Assembly: GCA_013289045.1 (NCBI GenBank)
Contig: JABDAU010000005.1
Span: forward strand, 1 to 64,000
DNA from: Bacteroidota bacterium
GTDB lineage: Bacteria > Bacteroidota > Bacteroidia > Sphingobacteriales > Sphingobacteriaceae
Length of the DNA: 64,000 nt
Direction: 5' to 3'
The translations under genes were made by a program, and so were the position numbers. The notes beneath the pieces are model-generated. The model was not told the origin of the DNA and ran no database searches. It saw only the letters and a list, made by a program, of their open reading frames with translations. This document shows positions 17,473 to 25,736 of the stretch, piece after piece; position 1 is the first letter of the stretch, and the number at the start of each line of letters is the position of its first letter.

Positions 17473-17492
17473 TAAATATTTTACCTTTGTTT

Positions 17493-17516
17493 GTTGCCTG
17501 TGGGGACACAGGCAAC
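17493..17516. repeat. GTTGCCTGTG hairpin repeat, copy 1
   Basis: GTTGCCTGTG-GGGA-CACAGGCAAC forms a perfect 10-bp stem with a GGGA loop. A second version with a compensated C/T-G/A change is at 23164. The gap 17169-17679 holds the bridge RNA region, this hairpin and a CTTACGAAG palindrome, and no visible gene. Confidence 0.75.
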
Positions 17517-17544
17517 GGGGATGAAGTGATTTTTTCGATAATCA

Positions 17545-17575
17545 GACTTACGAAGTTTTAAAAACTTCGTAAGTC
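17545..17575. repeat. CTTACGAAG palindromic repeat, copy 3
   Basis: GACTTACGAAGTTTT and its inverse, nearly identical to the 10336 copy and followed by the same CAATRTCTGG flank. The similarity therefore extends beyond the hairpin. Confidence 0.85.
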
Positions 17576-17679
17576 AATGTCTGGTGAAATGTACTCTTCA
17601 CCTAATCTCCAATACCTGATCACCAACTCAAACCCTTTCCCATTTACAGCGTTAATACTTATCCATAAACACATTGACT

Positions 17680-18450
17680 ATGAGATCGATCTGGAAAGGT
17701 TCTATCGGGTTTGGGTTGGTTAGCATTCCCATCAAATTGTTCTCGGCGGTGCAAAGCAGCTCGCTTGACCTGGATATGCTGGATAGCCGCGATCATGCGC
17801 GTATCCGTTACCAGCGGGTGAACGAGCATACGCACAAGGAAGTTCCGTTTGATAAAATTGTAAAGGGCTACAAGCTGGATGATGATTATGTGATCCTTGA
17901 AGAGAAAGACTATGAGCTTGCCGCGCCAGAAAAGAGCAAGGTGATAGAAATTGAAAGCTTTGTGGATATGGACGATGTTGACCCGATGTATTATGAAACC
18001 TCCTATTACACCGAGCCGGATACGAAAAATAACAAAGCTTATGCGCTTTTGACGCAGGCGCTTATCAAGTCTAAAAAGGCTGGGTTAGCTCGCTTTGTGC
18101 TGCGCAGCACGCAGAATTTGTGTATCGTTCACCCGGTGGGCAATGTGCTTACGGTAACGCGTATACGGTATGCACAGCAGATCCGCAGTACTGATGACCT
18201 GAATGTGCCGGGCAATGTGGAGCTTAACAAAAAAGAACTGGATATGGGGATGGCGCTCATCAATCAATACGCCGCCAAATTCGATATCTCTAAGTTTAAG
18301 GATGATTATAATGATGAACTGCTCAAGATCATTCATGATAAAGCGAAGGGGAAACATCCTACTATCAAGAAACTCAAGCCGCATAAAACGGATAATACAG
18401 ACCTGTATGATCAGTTAATGGCGAGTTTGAATGTGAAGAAGGGGGCGTGA
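17680..18450 (+). CDS. ku: Ku-family DNA end-binding protein
   Basis: ATG at 17680 gives 256 residues starting MRSIWKGSIGFGLVSIPIKL, the classic bacterial Ku start; the track's TTG two codons earlier is ignored. The Ku core continues with DHARIRYQRVNEHTHKEVPF and ILEEKDYELAAPEKSK. The C-terminal tail is basic (KLKPHKTDNTDLYDQLMASL). Ku binds double-strand DNA ends and recruits LigD for non-homologous end joining. LigD is not in this window. Length is normal. Confidence 0.95.
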   Translation: MRSIWKGSIGFGLVSIPIKLFSAVQSSSLDLDMLDSRDHARIRYQRVNEHTHKEVPFDKIVKGYKLDDDYVILEEKDYELAAPEKSKVIEIESFVDMDDVDPMYYETSYYTEPDTKNNKAYALLTQALIKSKKAGLARFVLRSTQNLCIVHPVGNVLTVTRIRYAQQIRSTDDLNVPGNVELNKKELDMGMALINQYAAKFDISKFKDDYNDELLKIIHDKAKGKHPTIKKLKPHKTDNTDLYDQLMASLNVKKGA

Positions 18451-18460
18451 GAACCAGCAC

Positions 18461-18523
18461 CGTCATTGCTGTAAAGGTCAGATAATTCTGTTACCGAATT
18501 ATCTGACCTTTACAGCAATGACG
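18461..18523. repeat. Perfect 28-bp inverted repeat between ku and a histidine kinase gene
   Basis: CGTCATTGCTGTAAAGGTCA...AATTC is followed by a 7-base loop (TGTTACC) and its exact reverse complement, 28 bp per arm with no mismatch. It lies between two convergent genes. It lacks a T-run, so it is either an unusual bidirectional terminator or a mobile palindrome. Confidence 0.8.
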
Positions 18524-18548
18524 TAGTAGTATATGCTAATCGAAATAC

Positions 18549-19859
18549 CTACCCGATCAACTCCTTCGGAAACACCAGTTTAAACACACTCCCCACTCCT
18601 TTTTCCGATTTTACATCGATCTTGATGTGATGGAAATCAGCAATGGAATGTACGATGGGCAAACCCAGGCCGAAGCTTTCTTGCTGTAATGACTGGCGCA
18701 GTTTTTTGAAGCGGTTGAAGATGTAGGGCAGGTCTTCGGGACTAATGCCTATGCCGGTATCAGTTATTTTTACGGAGTAAGTATTGTTTTCGCGAAGTGC
18801 TTCGATGTTTATTTCGCCGCCTTCTTTGTTGTATTTTATGGCGTTGTTGATGAGGTTGAAGAACAGGTTGTATAACAGGAATTTGTTGATCTTTACCAGC
18901 GTCCAGTCTTCTGCAATTGAAATATTGAGGGTGATGTTCTTGTCCTGCAGGCGGATGGATATTTCTTCATTTATCTCGTGTAACAGTGCACAAAGGGTGA
19001 TACTGTCTTCCCGCAGGAACTGGTCGTTCTCGATCTGCGAGATCAACAACAATGTTTTGGTAATGCTTTTAAGGCGGTACAGTATTTTTTGCAATTCGAG
19101 CAAGCGAAGTTTTACCTCGTCTGAGATTTCTTCAGACTCAAACATATTCTCGATCTTCGATTGCAGGATGGAGATCGGGGTCATCAGCTCGTGCGAGGCA
19201 TTGGAGATAAACTCACGCTCCTTTTGAAACGTACTTTCGATGGTGCGGATCATTTTATGGATGCTGATATCAAGATATTGAAAATCTTCCGTAGAGGTTT
19301 CCACCTGTTTATAGCTGCCAAAATTAGGGAACTTTTGCCCGATAAGCTTGGTTTTAATGATACGCCCCAACGGCCGGAGCACATAGTCGGAATATAACTG
19401 GTCTGCAGCTATGGTCAGGATGATCATTCCCACCAAAATCACAAACGCCACACTTTGCAACGGGGCAGATCGTTCATTTACCGTATCCTGGCTGATACCG
19501 ATCTCGAGCAAATAATTCTTCTTCGCCACCAAAAAATTATAGCTCAATATACGGTACTGGATGGTATCGCCCTCTATCCTGCGCGGCTCGGTTTTGATCG
19601 TATTTAGATGATCGGTGATCGTATCTTCCTCAAGGTTATAATACTCCTCTTTCAAGGGCGAGTAAGCTGCATACGCATAATCCTTTACCCCGTATGTCCG
19701 GATGATTTTCAGCAATTTAGTCTTCTGCTTTTGCAGTTTATTATCGGTAAAATTCTGGTTAATGTTGCGGATGAGTACCGGCAGCAACAAAACAAACAGG
19801 GTTACAATTACCAGTTTTGATATGGTATTGAACAGCGTGAGTTTTGTTTTGAGCTTCAA
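18549..19859 (-). CDS. Two-component sensor histidine kinase
   Basis: A 436-residue membrane kinase. The first membrane helix is at about 13-30, a periplasmic sensor region at about 33-130 and the second helix at about 135-155. The H-box EREFISNASHELMTPISI carries the phosphorylated His. The N-box is NLFFNLINNAIKYN, the G1 box DTGIGISPEDLPYIF and the G2 box SFGLGLPIVH. The start codon is TTG, since no in-frame ATG lies near; it sits four bases after the stop of the response regulator. It is the last gene of a four-gene operon (21802 to 18549). Confidence 0.92.
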   Translation of the reverse strand: MKLKTKLTLFNTISKLVIVTLFVLLLPVLIRNINQNFTDNKLQKQKTKLLKIIRTYGVKDYAYAAYSPLKEEYYNLEEDTITDHLNTIKTEPRRIEGDTIQYRILSYNFLVAKKNYLLEIGISQDTVNERSAPLQSVAFVILVGMIILTIAADQLYSDYVLRPLGRIIKTKLIGQKFPNFGSYKQVETSTEDFQYLDISIHKMIRTIESTFQKEREFISNASHELMTPISILQSKIENMFESEEISDEVKLRLLELQKILYRLKSITKTLLLISQIENDQFLREDSITLCALLHEINEEISIRLQDKNITLNISIAEDWTLVKINKFLLYNLFFNLINNAIKYNKEGGEINIEALRENNTYSVKITDTGIGISPEDLPYIFNRFKKLRQSLQQESFGLGLPIVHSIADFHHIKIDVKSEKGVGSVFKLVFPKELIG

Positions 19860-19863
19860 TGCG

Positions 19864-20547
19864 CTAAGCGTTAATTTTAACTTTATAACCTAAGCCGCGC
19901 ACGGTTTCCAGCCAATCGGTTGTGGCGTAAGCGTTTAGTTTTTTGCGGATATTTTTGATGTGGGCGTCGATGTAGTTCGAGTCATAATCGTCGTTCACCA
20001 CGCTTCCCCAAATATGTTCGCTTAGCTGGTTACGGGTTACCGTACGGTTTTTGTGCAGGATGAGGTAGGCCACCAGGTCGAACTCTTTTTTGGTAATGCC
20101 CGGTATGGGTTCGCTGCCGAATGATATGGTGCGTTCGGTCAGGTTCACCAAAAAATCGCCTAATTGTATCACGTTGTTCTTTAGCCCGTACTTGCGCCTG
20201 GTGATGGCCTGCATACGACTTTGCAGCTCGAGCAATGAAAACGGTTTGGCGAGGTAATCGTCGGCGCCCATGTCGAGACCTGTGATACGGTCGTTTATTT
20301 CGGCGCGCGCGGTGAGGATGATATAAGCGGAATCGGGGTTATTCTTTTTGGCTTCTTTAAGCAGGTCGAGGCCGTCATAATCCGGCAGACCGAGGTCAAT
20401 CAGGATGAAATCGTACAGGTTTACCGCCACCTTTTCGGATGCCGAGGTACCGTCGAAACATATATCACAGATGTAGTTATAGTTGGTAAGGAAAATTTCC
20501 AGCTCACGGGCAAGCGCCTTTTCATCCTCTATAATTAAAACATTCAT
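19864..20547 (-). CDS. OmpR-family response regulator
   Basis: A 227-residue regulator. The receiver domain (1-120) has the acidic pair in VLIIEDEKALA, the phospho-acceptor Asp in FILIDLGLPDYDG (about 51), Thr in IILTARAE and Lys in YLAKPFSLLE. The C-terminal winged helix (about 128-225) includes ITKKEFDLVAYLILHKNRTV and HIKNIRKKLNA...VRGLGYK. It is paired with the kinase gene immediately downstream. Targets are unknown. The outer-membrane protein encoded upstream in the same operon may be part of its sensory circuit. Confidence 0.95.
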   Translation of the reverse strand: MNVLIIEDEKALARELEIFLTNYNYICDICFDGTSASEKVAVNLYDFILIDLGLPDYDGLDLLKEAKKNNPDSAYIILTARAEINDRITGLDMGADDYLAKPFSLLELQSRMQAITRRKYGLKNNVIQLGDFLVNLTERTISFGSEPIPGITKKEFDLVAYLILHKNRTVTRNQLSEHIWGSVVNDDYDSNYIDAHIKNIRKKLNAYATTDWLETVRGLGYKVKINA

Positions 20548-20554
20548 GGGCTAG

Positions 20555-21445
20555 CTAATAAAACACGTAAAAAAACGTCAGGGAATAAAAAGATTCGTGG
20601 TGGTTTTTCAGCAATCCCTCCACATTTACCGGTATTGAATATTTGTACGCAAACTCAAGCGTATAATGCGGCCGGTTATAGGCTATCGGTATCTTGATGC
20701 TGTAATTGAGCATATTGAACTGGCTATTGTCCTGCGAAAACTTCGGCTCGGTAGGGTTATCGACGTAAATGTCGTCAATATCCAATCGATAAGCATGATC
20801 TGTCGCGTAACGCTGTACAAAGTTTTGCGTGCCCATAATAGCGCTTACGGTAGGGTCGAGCGTGAGGTAATCTTTATCATTAAAAACGCTGAATTTGCTT
20901 TCGAAATGCTTGGTGGCGTTTACGGTTACAAAAATGTCGTTCTCATCGCCAAAAAGATAATCGCCAATGGCATTGAACTTTAGAAATTTAAGGTCGAACG
21001 TATTTTTCCAATTGATATCGTTTGACGATGCCGACTTGATCACCTGCGCGGCATCACGGTTAAAGAAAAAGTGCGTATAGCTGATGGTACCGGTAAAGCG
21101 CTTAGAGTAATGAAACAGGTAACCGCCGCCAAAGTCTATCTCATCAAACAAAGGATTATAGCCCAAGATCTTCAAACCATAGGTATACAGTAAAAATCCG
21201 TTTTTGGTATTGTAGATCACATCCGAAGAAACATAAGGATACTTTATTGGCCCGGTACGGCCAAAGAACTGCACATCGCTGCCATAGGAAACGCCCGCTG
21301 ATATCGATGCCTTTTTCACAATGGTATCGGTTGTATCGGGTTTGGCCGTCAATGTGAATTCACTCGAAGGGGGGCATAGCTTCGCCGGCGCAGCATAAAG
21401 TGCGTTGCAGGTAAATAAAGCTATCAGCAGGCAAAAATATTTCAT
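20555..21445 (-). CDS. Predicted outer-membrane beta-barrel protein in a two-component operon
   Basis: ATG at 21445 gives 296 residues beginning with a signal peptide (MKYFCLLIALFTCNALYA). The track's TTG start is rejected. The mature protein has alternating aromatic/hydrophobic strands (SAGVSYGSDVQFFG, GFLLYTYGLKIL, GTISYTHFFFNR, YTLEFAYKYSIPV) and ends in FFYVFY, a barrel-like C-terminal strand. I do not recognise a named family. It ends 8 bases before the response regulator start, so co-transcription is likely. Confidence 0.7.
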   Translation of the reverse strand: MKYFCLLIALFTCNALYAAPAKLCPPSSEFTLTAKPDTTDTIVKKASISAGVSYGSDVQFFGRTGPIKYPYVSSDVIYNTKNGFLLYTYGLKILGYNPLFDEIDFGGGYLFHYSKRFTGTISYTHFFFNRDAAQVIKSASSNDINWKNTFDLKFLKFNAIGDYLFGDENDIFVTVNATKHFESKFSVFNDKDYLTLDPTVSAIMGTQNFVQRYATDHAYRLDIDDIYVDNPTEPKFSQDNSQFNMLNYSIKIPIAYNRPHYTLEFAYKYSIPVNVEGLLKNHHESFYSLTFFYVFY

Positions 21446-21469
21446 CAATTTACAATTGTGCGTTAACAA

Positions 21470-21802
21470 TTAGCCTCCTCCGTTCCTTCTTGGTATTTCC
21501 GGCGGTCGCTCAAGCCCTTCAGGCCTGCGCTGCCGCTTAGGTTTCGGTTTTTGCCCCGAAGCATCAACAGGCGTTTCCTCCACCTTTTCGGGTTTTGGCT
21601 GCCGCTTTGCTTTGGAAATCTCTTTTATTTTCTTCTTGTCATCGCCCTGGTGTTTTTTGGAAGTATCGGGCAGGATGGTATATAATTCGGTTGGATTGAG
21701 CTTGTACCTGCTGAAGATGCTTCGTTTTTCTTTCGCCAGTGCAAATGACAAAACGGGCATAAAAGCCAATAAAATGACAATATACGCAATCCGCTTAATC
21801 AT
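21470..21802 (-). CDS. Exported Pro/Lys/Arg-rich small protein
   Basis: A 110-residue protein with a signal peptide (MIKRIAYIVILLAFMPVLSFA) and a highly charged, low-complexity mature part rich in K, P, E and R (KRQPKPEKVEETP, KPKPKRQRRPEGLERPP) ending in NGGG. It is the first gene of the operon that continues with the barrel protein, response regulator and kinase. No domain is recognised. It may be periplasmic and interact with the envelope or with the sensor. Composition makes homology calls unreliable. Confidence 0.65.
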   Translation of the reverse strand: MIKRIAYIVILLAFMPVLSFALAKEKRSIFSRYKLNPTELYTILPDTSKKHQGDDKKKIKEISKAKRQPKPEKVEETPVDASGQKPKPKRQRRPEGLERPPEIPRRNGGG

Positions 21803-21986
21803 TGAGAAGAGGAGAAGACTTAAAATATGTTAAATATAACATTGCTCAAAAATAATATAAGCATGCCGATTACTAAGTATTTATAACAAATATTAGCAGG
21901 CATGCAAAAGCACGTTAAAAATAACGTACGCATGGTACTCCGCAGGAAAACTTTTGGTGAATAAGGGACAGGCTGCAAAACCCGGG

Positions 21987-22922
21987 TTATTTTATGCCTT
22001 TTGAAGCATAAACACGGTTATGGTCGTCAATAATAACGCATGCAATCTGGTTCAGTTTGTTTACCAGGTACAGGCTGGCGTTAACCCCCATTGCTATAAC
22101 CGGCGCCGTTAAAGCGCCCGAGAGCTCGGCAGTAGGGCTGATAACGCTGGCGCTCATGATACCACTAACCGGGAAACCGTTTTTAGTGTTAATAGATTGC
22201 TTTTTATTTACGGCCAGTTGTTTATCAGCATCAACAGCGGTTGAAATACTCATGTTGCTGATATCGGCATTTGCATATGGATGATTTTGCTGTAGCGGAT
22301 CGGCAGTGGCGATGGTCCACGGCTCATGGTTGGGCTGCAAACCCCAGGTAAGCAAGCTGCCATCCGCATTGATAACGCCGCTGCTAACGCCTGCCAGCTG
22401 CAATGCATATTTCGCCCTGTCGGTAGCGTAGCCTTTGCTTAACGAAGCAAGACTGATACGCATATTTTTGTCCTTCAGGAAAACCGTAACGTTTACCTCA
22501 TCGAGGATAACGTTTTTATAGTTGTTATGGGTCGAGCGGCTTTCGGTGCTTTTATCGGCAACGTAAGTGATGTCGAAAGTGCCATGCATCAGTTCAGATA
22601 TCTGCAAAGCACGGTCGATGAGTCTGAAGATCTCGGCATCAACCTTTACCGGTTTAATGCCTGCATTGCGGTTTATTTCGTTTACCTGGCTGTTGTCGGT
22701 AAGGCCGCTTAACAGGCGCTCTACCCTGTTTATTTCGGCTATGGCGGCGTTGATCTGTTCCCCGGCACGCACGGCATCATCGGCAACAACACTTATCTCA
22801 AACTGGGTACCCATCAGCCACGCATCATGTCCGAAGATGTTCGAATCGCTTTTTAAATTTTTAACAGCCAGCATAGTATTCCGAATTAAATTTTCTATAA
22901 ACTGCTTATCATACGGGCACAT
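21987..22922 (-). CDS. Divergent ApbE-like FAD:protein FMN transferase
   Basis: A 311-residue ApbE fold: MGTQFEISV near the start, INRVERLLSGLTDNSQVNEINRNAG, LMHGTFDITYV, and SLASLSKGYATDRA. ApbE enzymes attach FMN to Thr of redox proteins. Several usual active-site signatures are altered: the GGD motif reads ADGSLLTWG, and the C-terminal DALSTA-type Mg site reads ELSGALTAPVIAMG. No signal peptide or lipobox is visible, although most ApbE proteins are exported. A later start at 22874 (MLAVKNLKSD) is possible. It may be catalytically altered. Confidence 0.75.
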   Translation of the reverse strand: MCPYDKQFIENLIRNTMLAVKNLKSDSNIFGHDAWLMGTQFEISVVADDAVRAGEQINAAIAEINRVERLLSGLTDNSQVNEINRNAGIKPVKVDAEIFRLIDRALQISELMHGTFDITYVADKSTESRSTHNNYKNVILDEVNVTVFLKDKNMRISLASLSKGYATDRAKYALQLAGVSSGVINADGSLLTWGLQPNHEPWTIATADPLQQNHPYANADISNMSISTAVDADKQLAVNKKQSINTKNGFPVSGIMSASVISPTAELSGALTAPVIAMGVNASLYLVNKLNQIACVIIDDHNRVYASKGIK

Positions 22923-23133
22923 TTGTTGCCAATGTGATATTCGAAAGTAGCCGGGCTTTATGAAATTGAGATGAAAACCAACAAGTTGATGAAATAATTA
23001 GGAAAATTTACAATTGGAGGAGGATGGGAGGTAAAAGGTGAAAGGTGAAAGTGGCAGGATTTAGTATTCCGTCCGTCCGCTATCAGTGCGGACACTTGCG
23101 AACATGTACCGGACAGAAATATATTACGCCCCG

Positions 23134-23155
23134 CTGTCTGTGTCCTCACAGACAG
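23134..23155. repeat. CTGTCTGTG hairpin
   Basis: CTGTCTGTG-TCCT-CACAGACAG, a perfect 9-bp stem. It lies 8 bases before a second hairpin of the GTTGYCTGTG family. The gap 22923-23312 holds only these hairpins and a CTTACGAAG palindrome; the ORFs called there are repeat-derived. Confidence 0.65.
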
Positions 23156-23163
23156 CTTACTGT

Positions 23164-23187
23164 GTTGTCTGTGGGGACACAGACAAC
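23164..23187. repeat. GTTGTCTGTG hairpin repeat, copy 2
   Basis: GTTGTCTGTG-GGGA-CACAGACAAC. It differs from the 17493 copy by one change in each arm that preserves pairing, and shares the trailing GGG. Confidence 0.75.
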
Positions 23188-23212
23188 GGGTATTATGAGT
23201 GCTTTTATAGCA

Positions 23213-23243
23213 AACTTACGAAGTCTCAAAGACTTCGTAAGTT
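23213..23243. repeat. CTTACGAAG palindromic repeat, copy 4
   Basis: AACTTACGAAGTC-TCAAA-GACTTCGTAAGTT with 13-bp arms. The arm change T to C is compensated by A to G on the other side, relative to copies 1-3. Confidence 0.8.
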
Positions 23244-23312
23244 AATAGCATGTCTTATAAATGTATGTGAAGGTATATTTCAAAACCTTTTATCTTTAAC
23301 CTTTAACCCTAC

Positions 23313-24386
23313 TTAAGCTACAGTGCCTTCTTTTAGCTTCTCAGCATTCTCGGCGAATTGCAGGGCTTCCATTATCTCGAGGATATCGCCGTTCATTACG
23401 CCCGGGAGGTTGTAGATGGTGAGGCCGATGCGGTGCTCGGTTAAACGTCCCTGCGGATAGTTGTAGGTACGTACTTTTGCTGAGCGGTCGCCGGTTGATA
23501 CCATGGTTTTGCGCTTTTTGGAGGTTTCTTCCAAATGCTTTTGCAGCTCCATTTCGTAAACCCTTGAGCGTAGTACCTGAAGGGCCTTATCGTAGTTCTT
23601 TAGCTGCGATTTCTGATCCTGGCATTGTGCTACTATGCCTGTTGGGATGTGGGTAAGCCTAACGGCCGAGTAGGTGGTATTTACCGATTGCCCGCCTGGT
23701 CCTGAAGCACAGAATAAGTCCTTGCGGATATCGCTTACCTGCAGATCTATATCAAACTCATCTACCTCAGGCAATACTACCACGGTAGCTGCCGATGTAT
23801 GTACACGACCCTGGGTTTCAGTATCCGGCACACGCTGTACACGGTGCACGCCCGATTCATATTTCAGGGTGCCGTAAGCATCTTCGGCCAATACGTTAAA
23901 CACAATTTCCTTGTAACCGCCTGATGTACCTTCGGTATAATCGACCAATTCGGTACGCCAGCCGCGTTTTTCACAGAAGCGCATGTACATCCGGTAAAGG
24001 TCGCCGGCAAATAATGCAGCTTCGTCGCCGCCTGTGCCGCCACGGATCTCTATTATGGCATTCTTGGTATCTTCAGGGTCTTTCGGGATCAGCATTACGC
24101 GGATCTCTTCTTCCTTTACATCGCGCTGCTCCAGCAATTCATCCAGTTCCATTTTAGCCATTTCACGGAATTCTTCGTCCTTTTCGGTAGCTAAAATTTC
24201 CTTGTTGCTGTCGATATTGCTCAGGATGTTGCGGTAGATCTTATACTCCTCAACAATCTTGGCCAAATCCTTATATTCTTTGTTCAATTGGGCAAAGCGT
24301 TTCATATCAGCCATGGCGTCAGGGCTGCTCAACTCGTTTTCAACGTCTTTCCAGCGTTGATATATCGCTTCTAATTTATCTAACAT
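23313..24386 (-). CDS. prfA: Peptide chain release factor 1
   Basis: ATG at 24386 gives 357 residues starting [12 protein letters not shown], the normal RF1 start; the track's start adds 11 residues. The GGQ peptidyl-hydrolysis motif is in [12 protein letters not shown]. The codon-recognition region reads [18 protein letters not shown], where E. coli RF1 has PAT. PDT is, as I recall, the common Bacteroidota form. It terminates translation at UAA/UAG. The window also encodes RF2 (prfB at 47979-49068). Confidence 0.96.
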   Translation of the reverse strand: MLDKLEAIYQRWKDVENELSSPDAMADMKRFAQLNKEYKDLAKIVEEYKIYRNILSNIDSNKEILATEKDEEFREMAKMELDELLEQRDVKEEEIRVMLIPKDPEDTKNAIIEIRGGTGGDEAALFAGDLYRMYMRFCEKRGWRTELVDYTEGTSGGYKEIVFNVLAEDAYGTLKYESGVHRVQRVPDTETQGRVHTSAATVVVLPEVDEFDIDLQVSDIRKDLFCASGPGGQSVNTTYSAVRLTHIPTGIVAQCQDQKSQLKNYDKALQVLRSRVYEMELQKHLEETSKKRKTMVSTGDRSAKVRTYNYPQGRLTEHRIGLTIYNLPGVMNGDILEIMEALQFAENAEKLKEGTVA

Positions 24387-24438
24387 AATCTTATCGGAAG
24401 TATCCGGAAAGCCCTTCACAGGCCATCCAAAAAGTGTA

Positions 24439-24446
24439 CAAAAGTA
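24439..24446 (-). promoter_or_regulatory. Candidate -7 box of prfA
   Basis: On the minus strand TACTTTTG matches TAnnTTTG. It lies 52 bases upstream of the prfA start at 24386, leaving room for a normal leader. Confidence 0.4.
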
Positions 24447-24550
24447 CGAAATTCCGGGTAGTTTTTAATTCATTGCATTGTAAATTGATATTCCGCATGT
24501 TAACATCAATACCGGAGTTAAAAGGTAAGTGTTTATCATTAAATTGCAGC

Positions 24551-24925
24551 ATGAAAATAACATTCATCCACCACATTGTCCTGATCGTAAAAAATATAGC
24601 CGAAACCGAAAAGTATTATACCGGCTTTTTAGGTCAGCCTGCCATACAGAATGAAGGTATGCTGATCTATACTATTGGGGAAACCAAGGTTTTCTTTGTG
24701 TTGCCTAAAGGCGAATATGAGGTAAAAGATAAAGACAAAGGCGGACTTAACCATATTGCCTTTGGCGTTCACTCACTTGATGAGCTTAAACATTTTGAAG
24801 GCTTGCTTACACAGGCATCCATCCGCCACAGCGGGATAAAAACGGGCAAGCAGGGTGGTACAGAATATATCTGGATGGATGACCCTGATAATATCAGGAT
24901 CGAAATATACTATAGCCCTTCATAA
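24551..24925 (+). CDS. VOC (glyoxalase/bleomycin resistance) family protein
   Basis: ATG at 24551 gives 124 residues; the track's extension to 24434 has no matching N-terminus. It is a single VOC module pair: an N-terminal HHIVLIVKNIAETEKYYTGFLG strand-helix and a C-terminal DDPDNIRIEIYY. Metal ligands expected for the fold are His in FIHHIV, His in LNHIAFGV and Glu in RIEIYY. Substrate is unknown; glyoxalase, epimerase or dioxygenase activities all use this scaffold. It is convergent with the lpxH-like gene. Confidence 0.85.
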   Translation: MKITFIHHIVLIVKNIAETEKYYTGFLGQPAIQNEGMLIYTIGETKVFFVLPKGEYEVKDKDKGGLNHIAFGVHSLDELKHFEGLLTQASIRHSGIKTGKQGGTEYIWMDDPDNIRIEIYYSPS

Positions 24926-24933
24926 CAGGTGGG

Positions 24934-25689
24934 CTAATCTTTTTGCTCAAAATATTTCAGGTGCACATCCTGCCCGTCGAACTCGGCGTATGAGCAATGG
25001 TTTATCCACTCACCCAGGTTAATGTAGCGGCTGTTTGTCCCAACAGGTAAATCCAGCGGTAAATGTCGGTGACCGAAGATCATGTAATCGTAATGCGTGG
25101 TTTTGAGCACTTCGTTGCAATAGGTAACCAGCCATTCCTGCTCGCCCGGCTTGCCTTCTTCGCGCTTGCTGTTAATGGAGCGGCTTCTGCCCGACCAATA
25201 ATTGGCTATGCCGATACCTAAGTTTGGGTGGATCCTTGCAAATAGCCATTGGCAAAGCTTACTGCGGAAGATGTTTTTCAGCACCTTGTACATATTGTCG
25301 CCCGGGCCTAAGCCGTCGCCGTGGTGGAGGAAGAATTTCTTGCCGCTGCGTTCTATCACCAGTTCGTTGGAGATCACCGAGGCGTTCAACTCCTTTTCAA
25401 AGTAGTTGAACATCCACATATCGTGGTTGCCTTTAAAGAAATAGATCTTTACCCCGGCATCACTCAACTCGGCCAGTTTGCCCAGCAGGCGGATGTAGCC
25501 GCGCGGCACTACGGTAGCATACTCGAACCAGAAATCGAACAGGTCGCCCATCAGGAAAACTTCGGCGGCATCGGTCTTGATCATGTCCAGCCAGCGCACC
25601 AGTTTTGCTTCGCGGTTGCGGGTAATGGCATAGCCGCCTGCGCCAAGGTGTACGTCTGAAGCAAAATAGAGTTTGTTGCGGATTGGCAT
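24934..25689 (-). CDS. lpxH: LpxH-like UDP-2,3-diacylglucosamine diphosphatase
   Basis: A 251-residue metallophosphoesterase with the LpxH motif order: FASDVHLGAG (about 8), MGDLFDFWFEY (about 46), FKGNHDMWMF (about 82), HHGDGLGPGD (about 120) and FGHRHLPLDL (about 203). LpxH hydrolyses UDP-2,3-diacylglucosamine to lipid X in lipid A synthesis at the inner membrane face. The DFWFEY extension of the second motif separates it from generic phosphoesterases such as PdeM at 1918. Length is typical. Confidence 0.85.
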   Translation of the reverse strand: MPIRNKLYFASDVHLGAGGYAITRNREAKLVRWLDMIKTDAAEVFLMGDLFDFWFEYATVVPRGYIRLLGKLAELSDAGVKIYFFKGNHDMWMFNYFEKELNASVISNELVIERSGKKFFLHHGDGLGPGDNMYKVLKNIFRSKLCQWLFARIHPNLGIGIANYWSGRSRSINSKREEGKPGEQEWLVTYCNEVLKTTHYDYMIFGHRHLPLDLPVGTNSRYINLGEWINHCSYAEFDGQDVHLKYFEQKD

Positions 25690-25736
25690 CGGGTAAAAAT
25701 ACGCTTTAAGGCTGAAAGGTTAAAATCTGCCGCAAG

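Noticed and set aside
22958-23316. Three short ORFs between apbE-like and prfA
   Set aside because: They overlap hairpin repeats and have no protein-like features.
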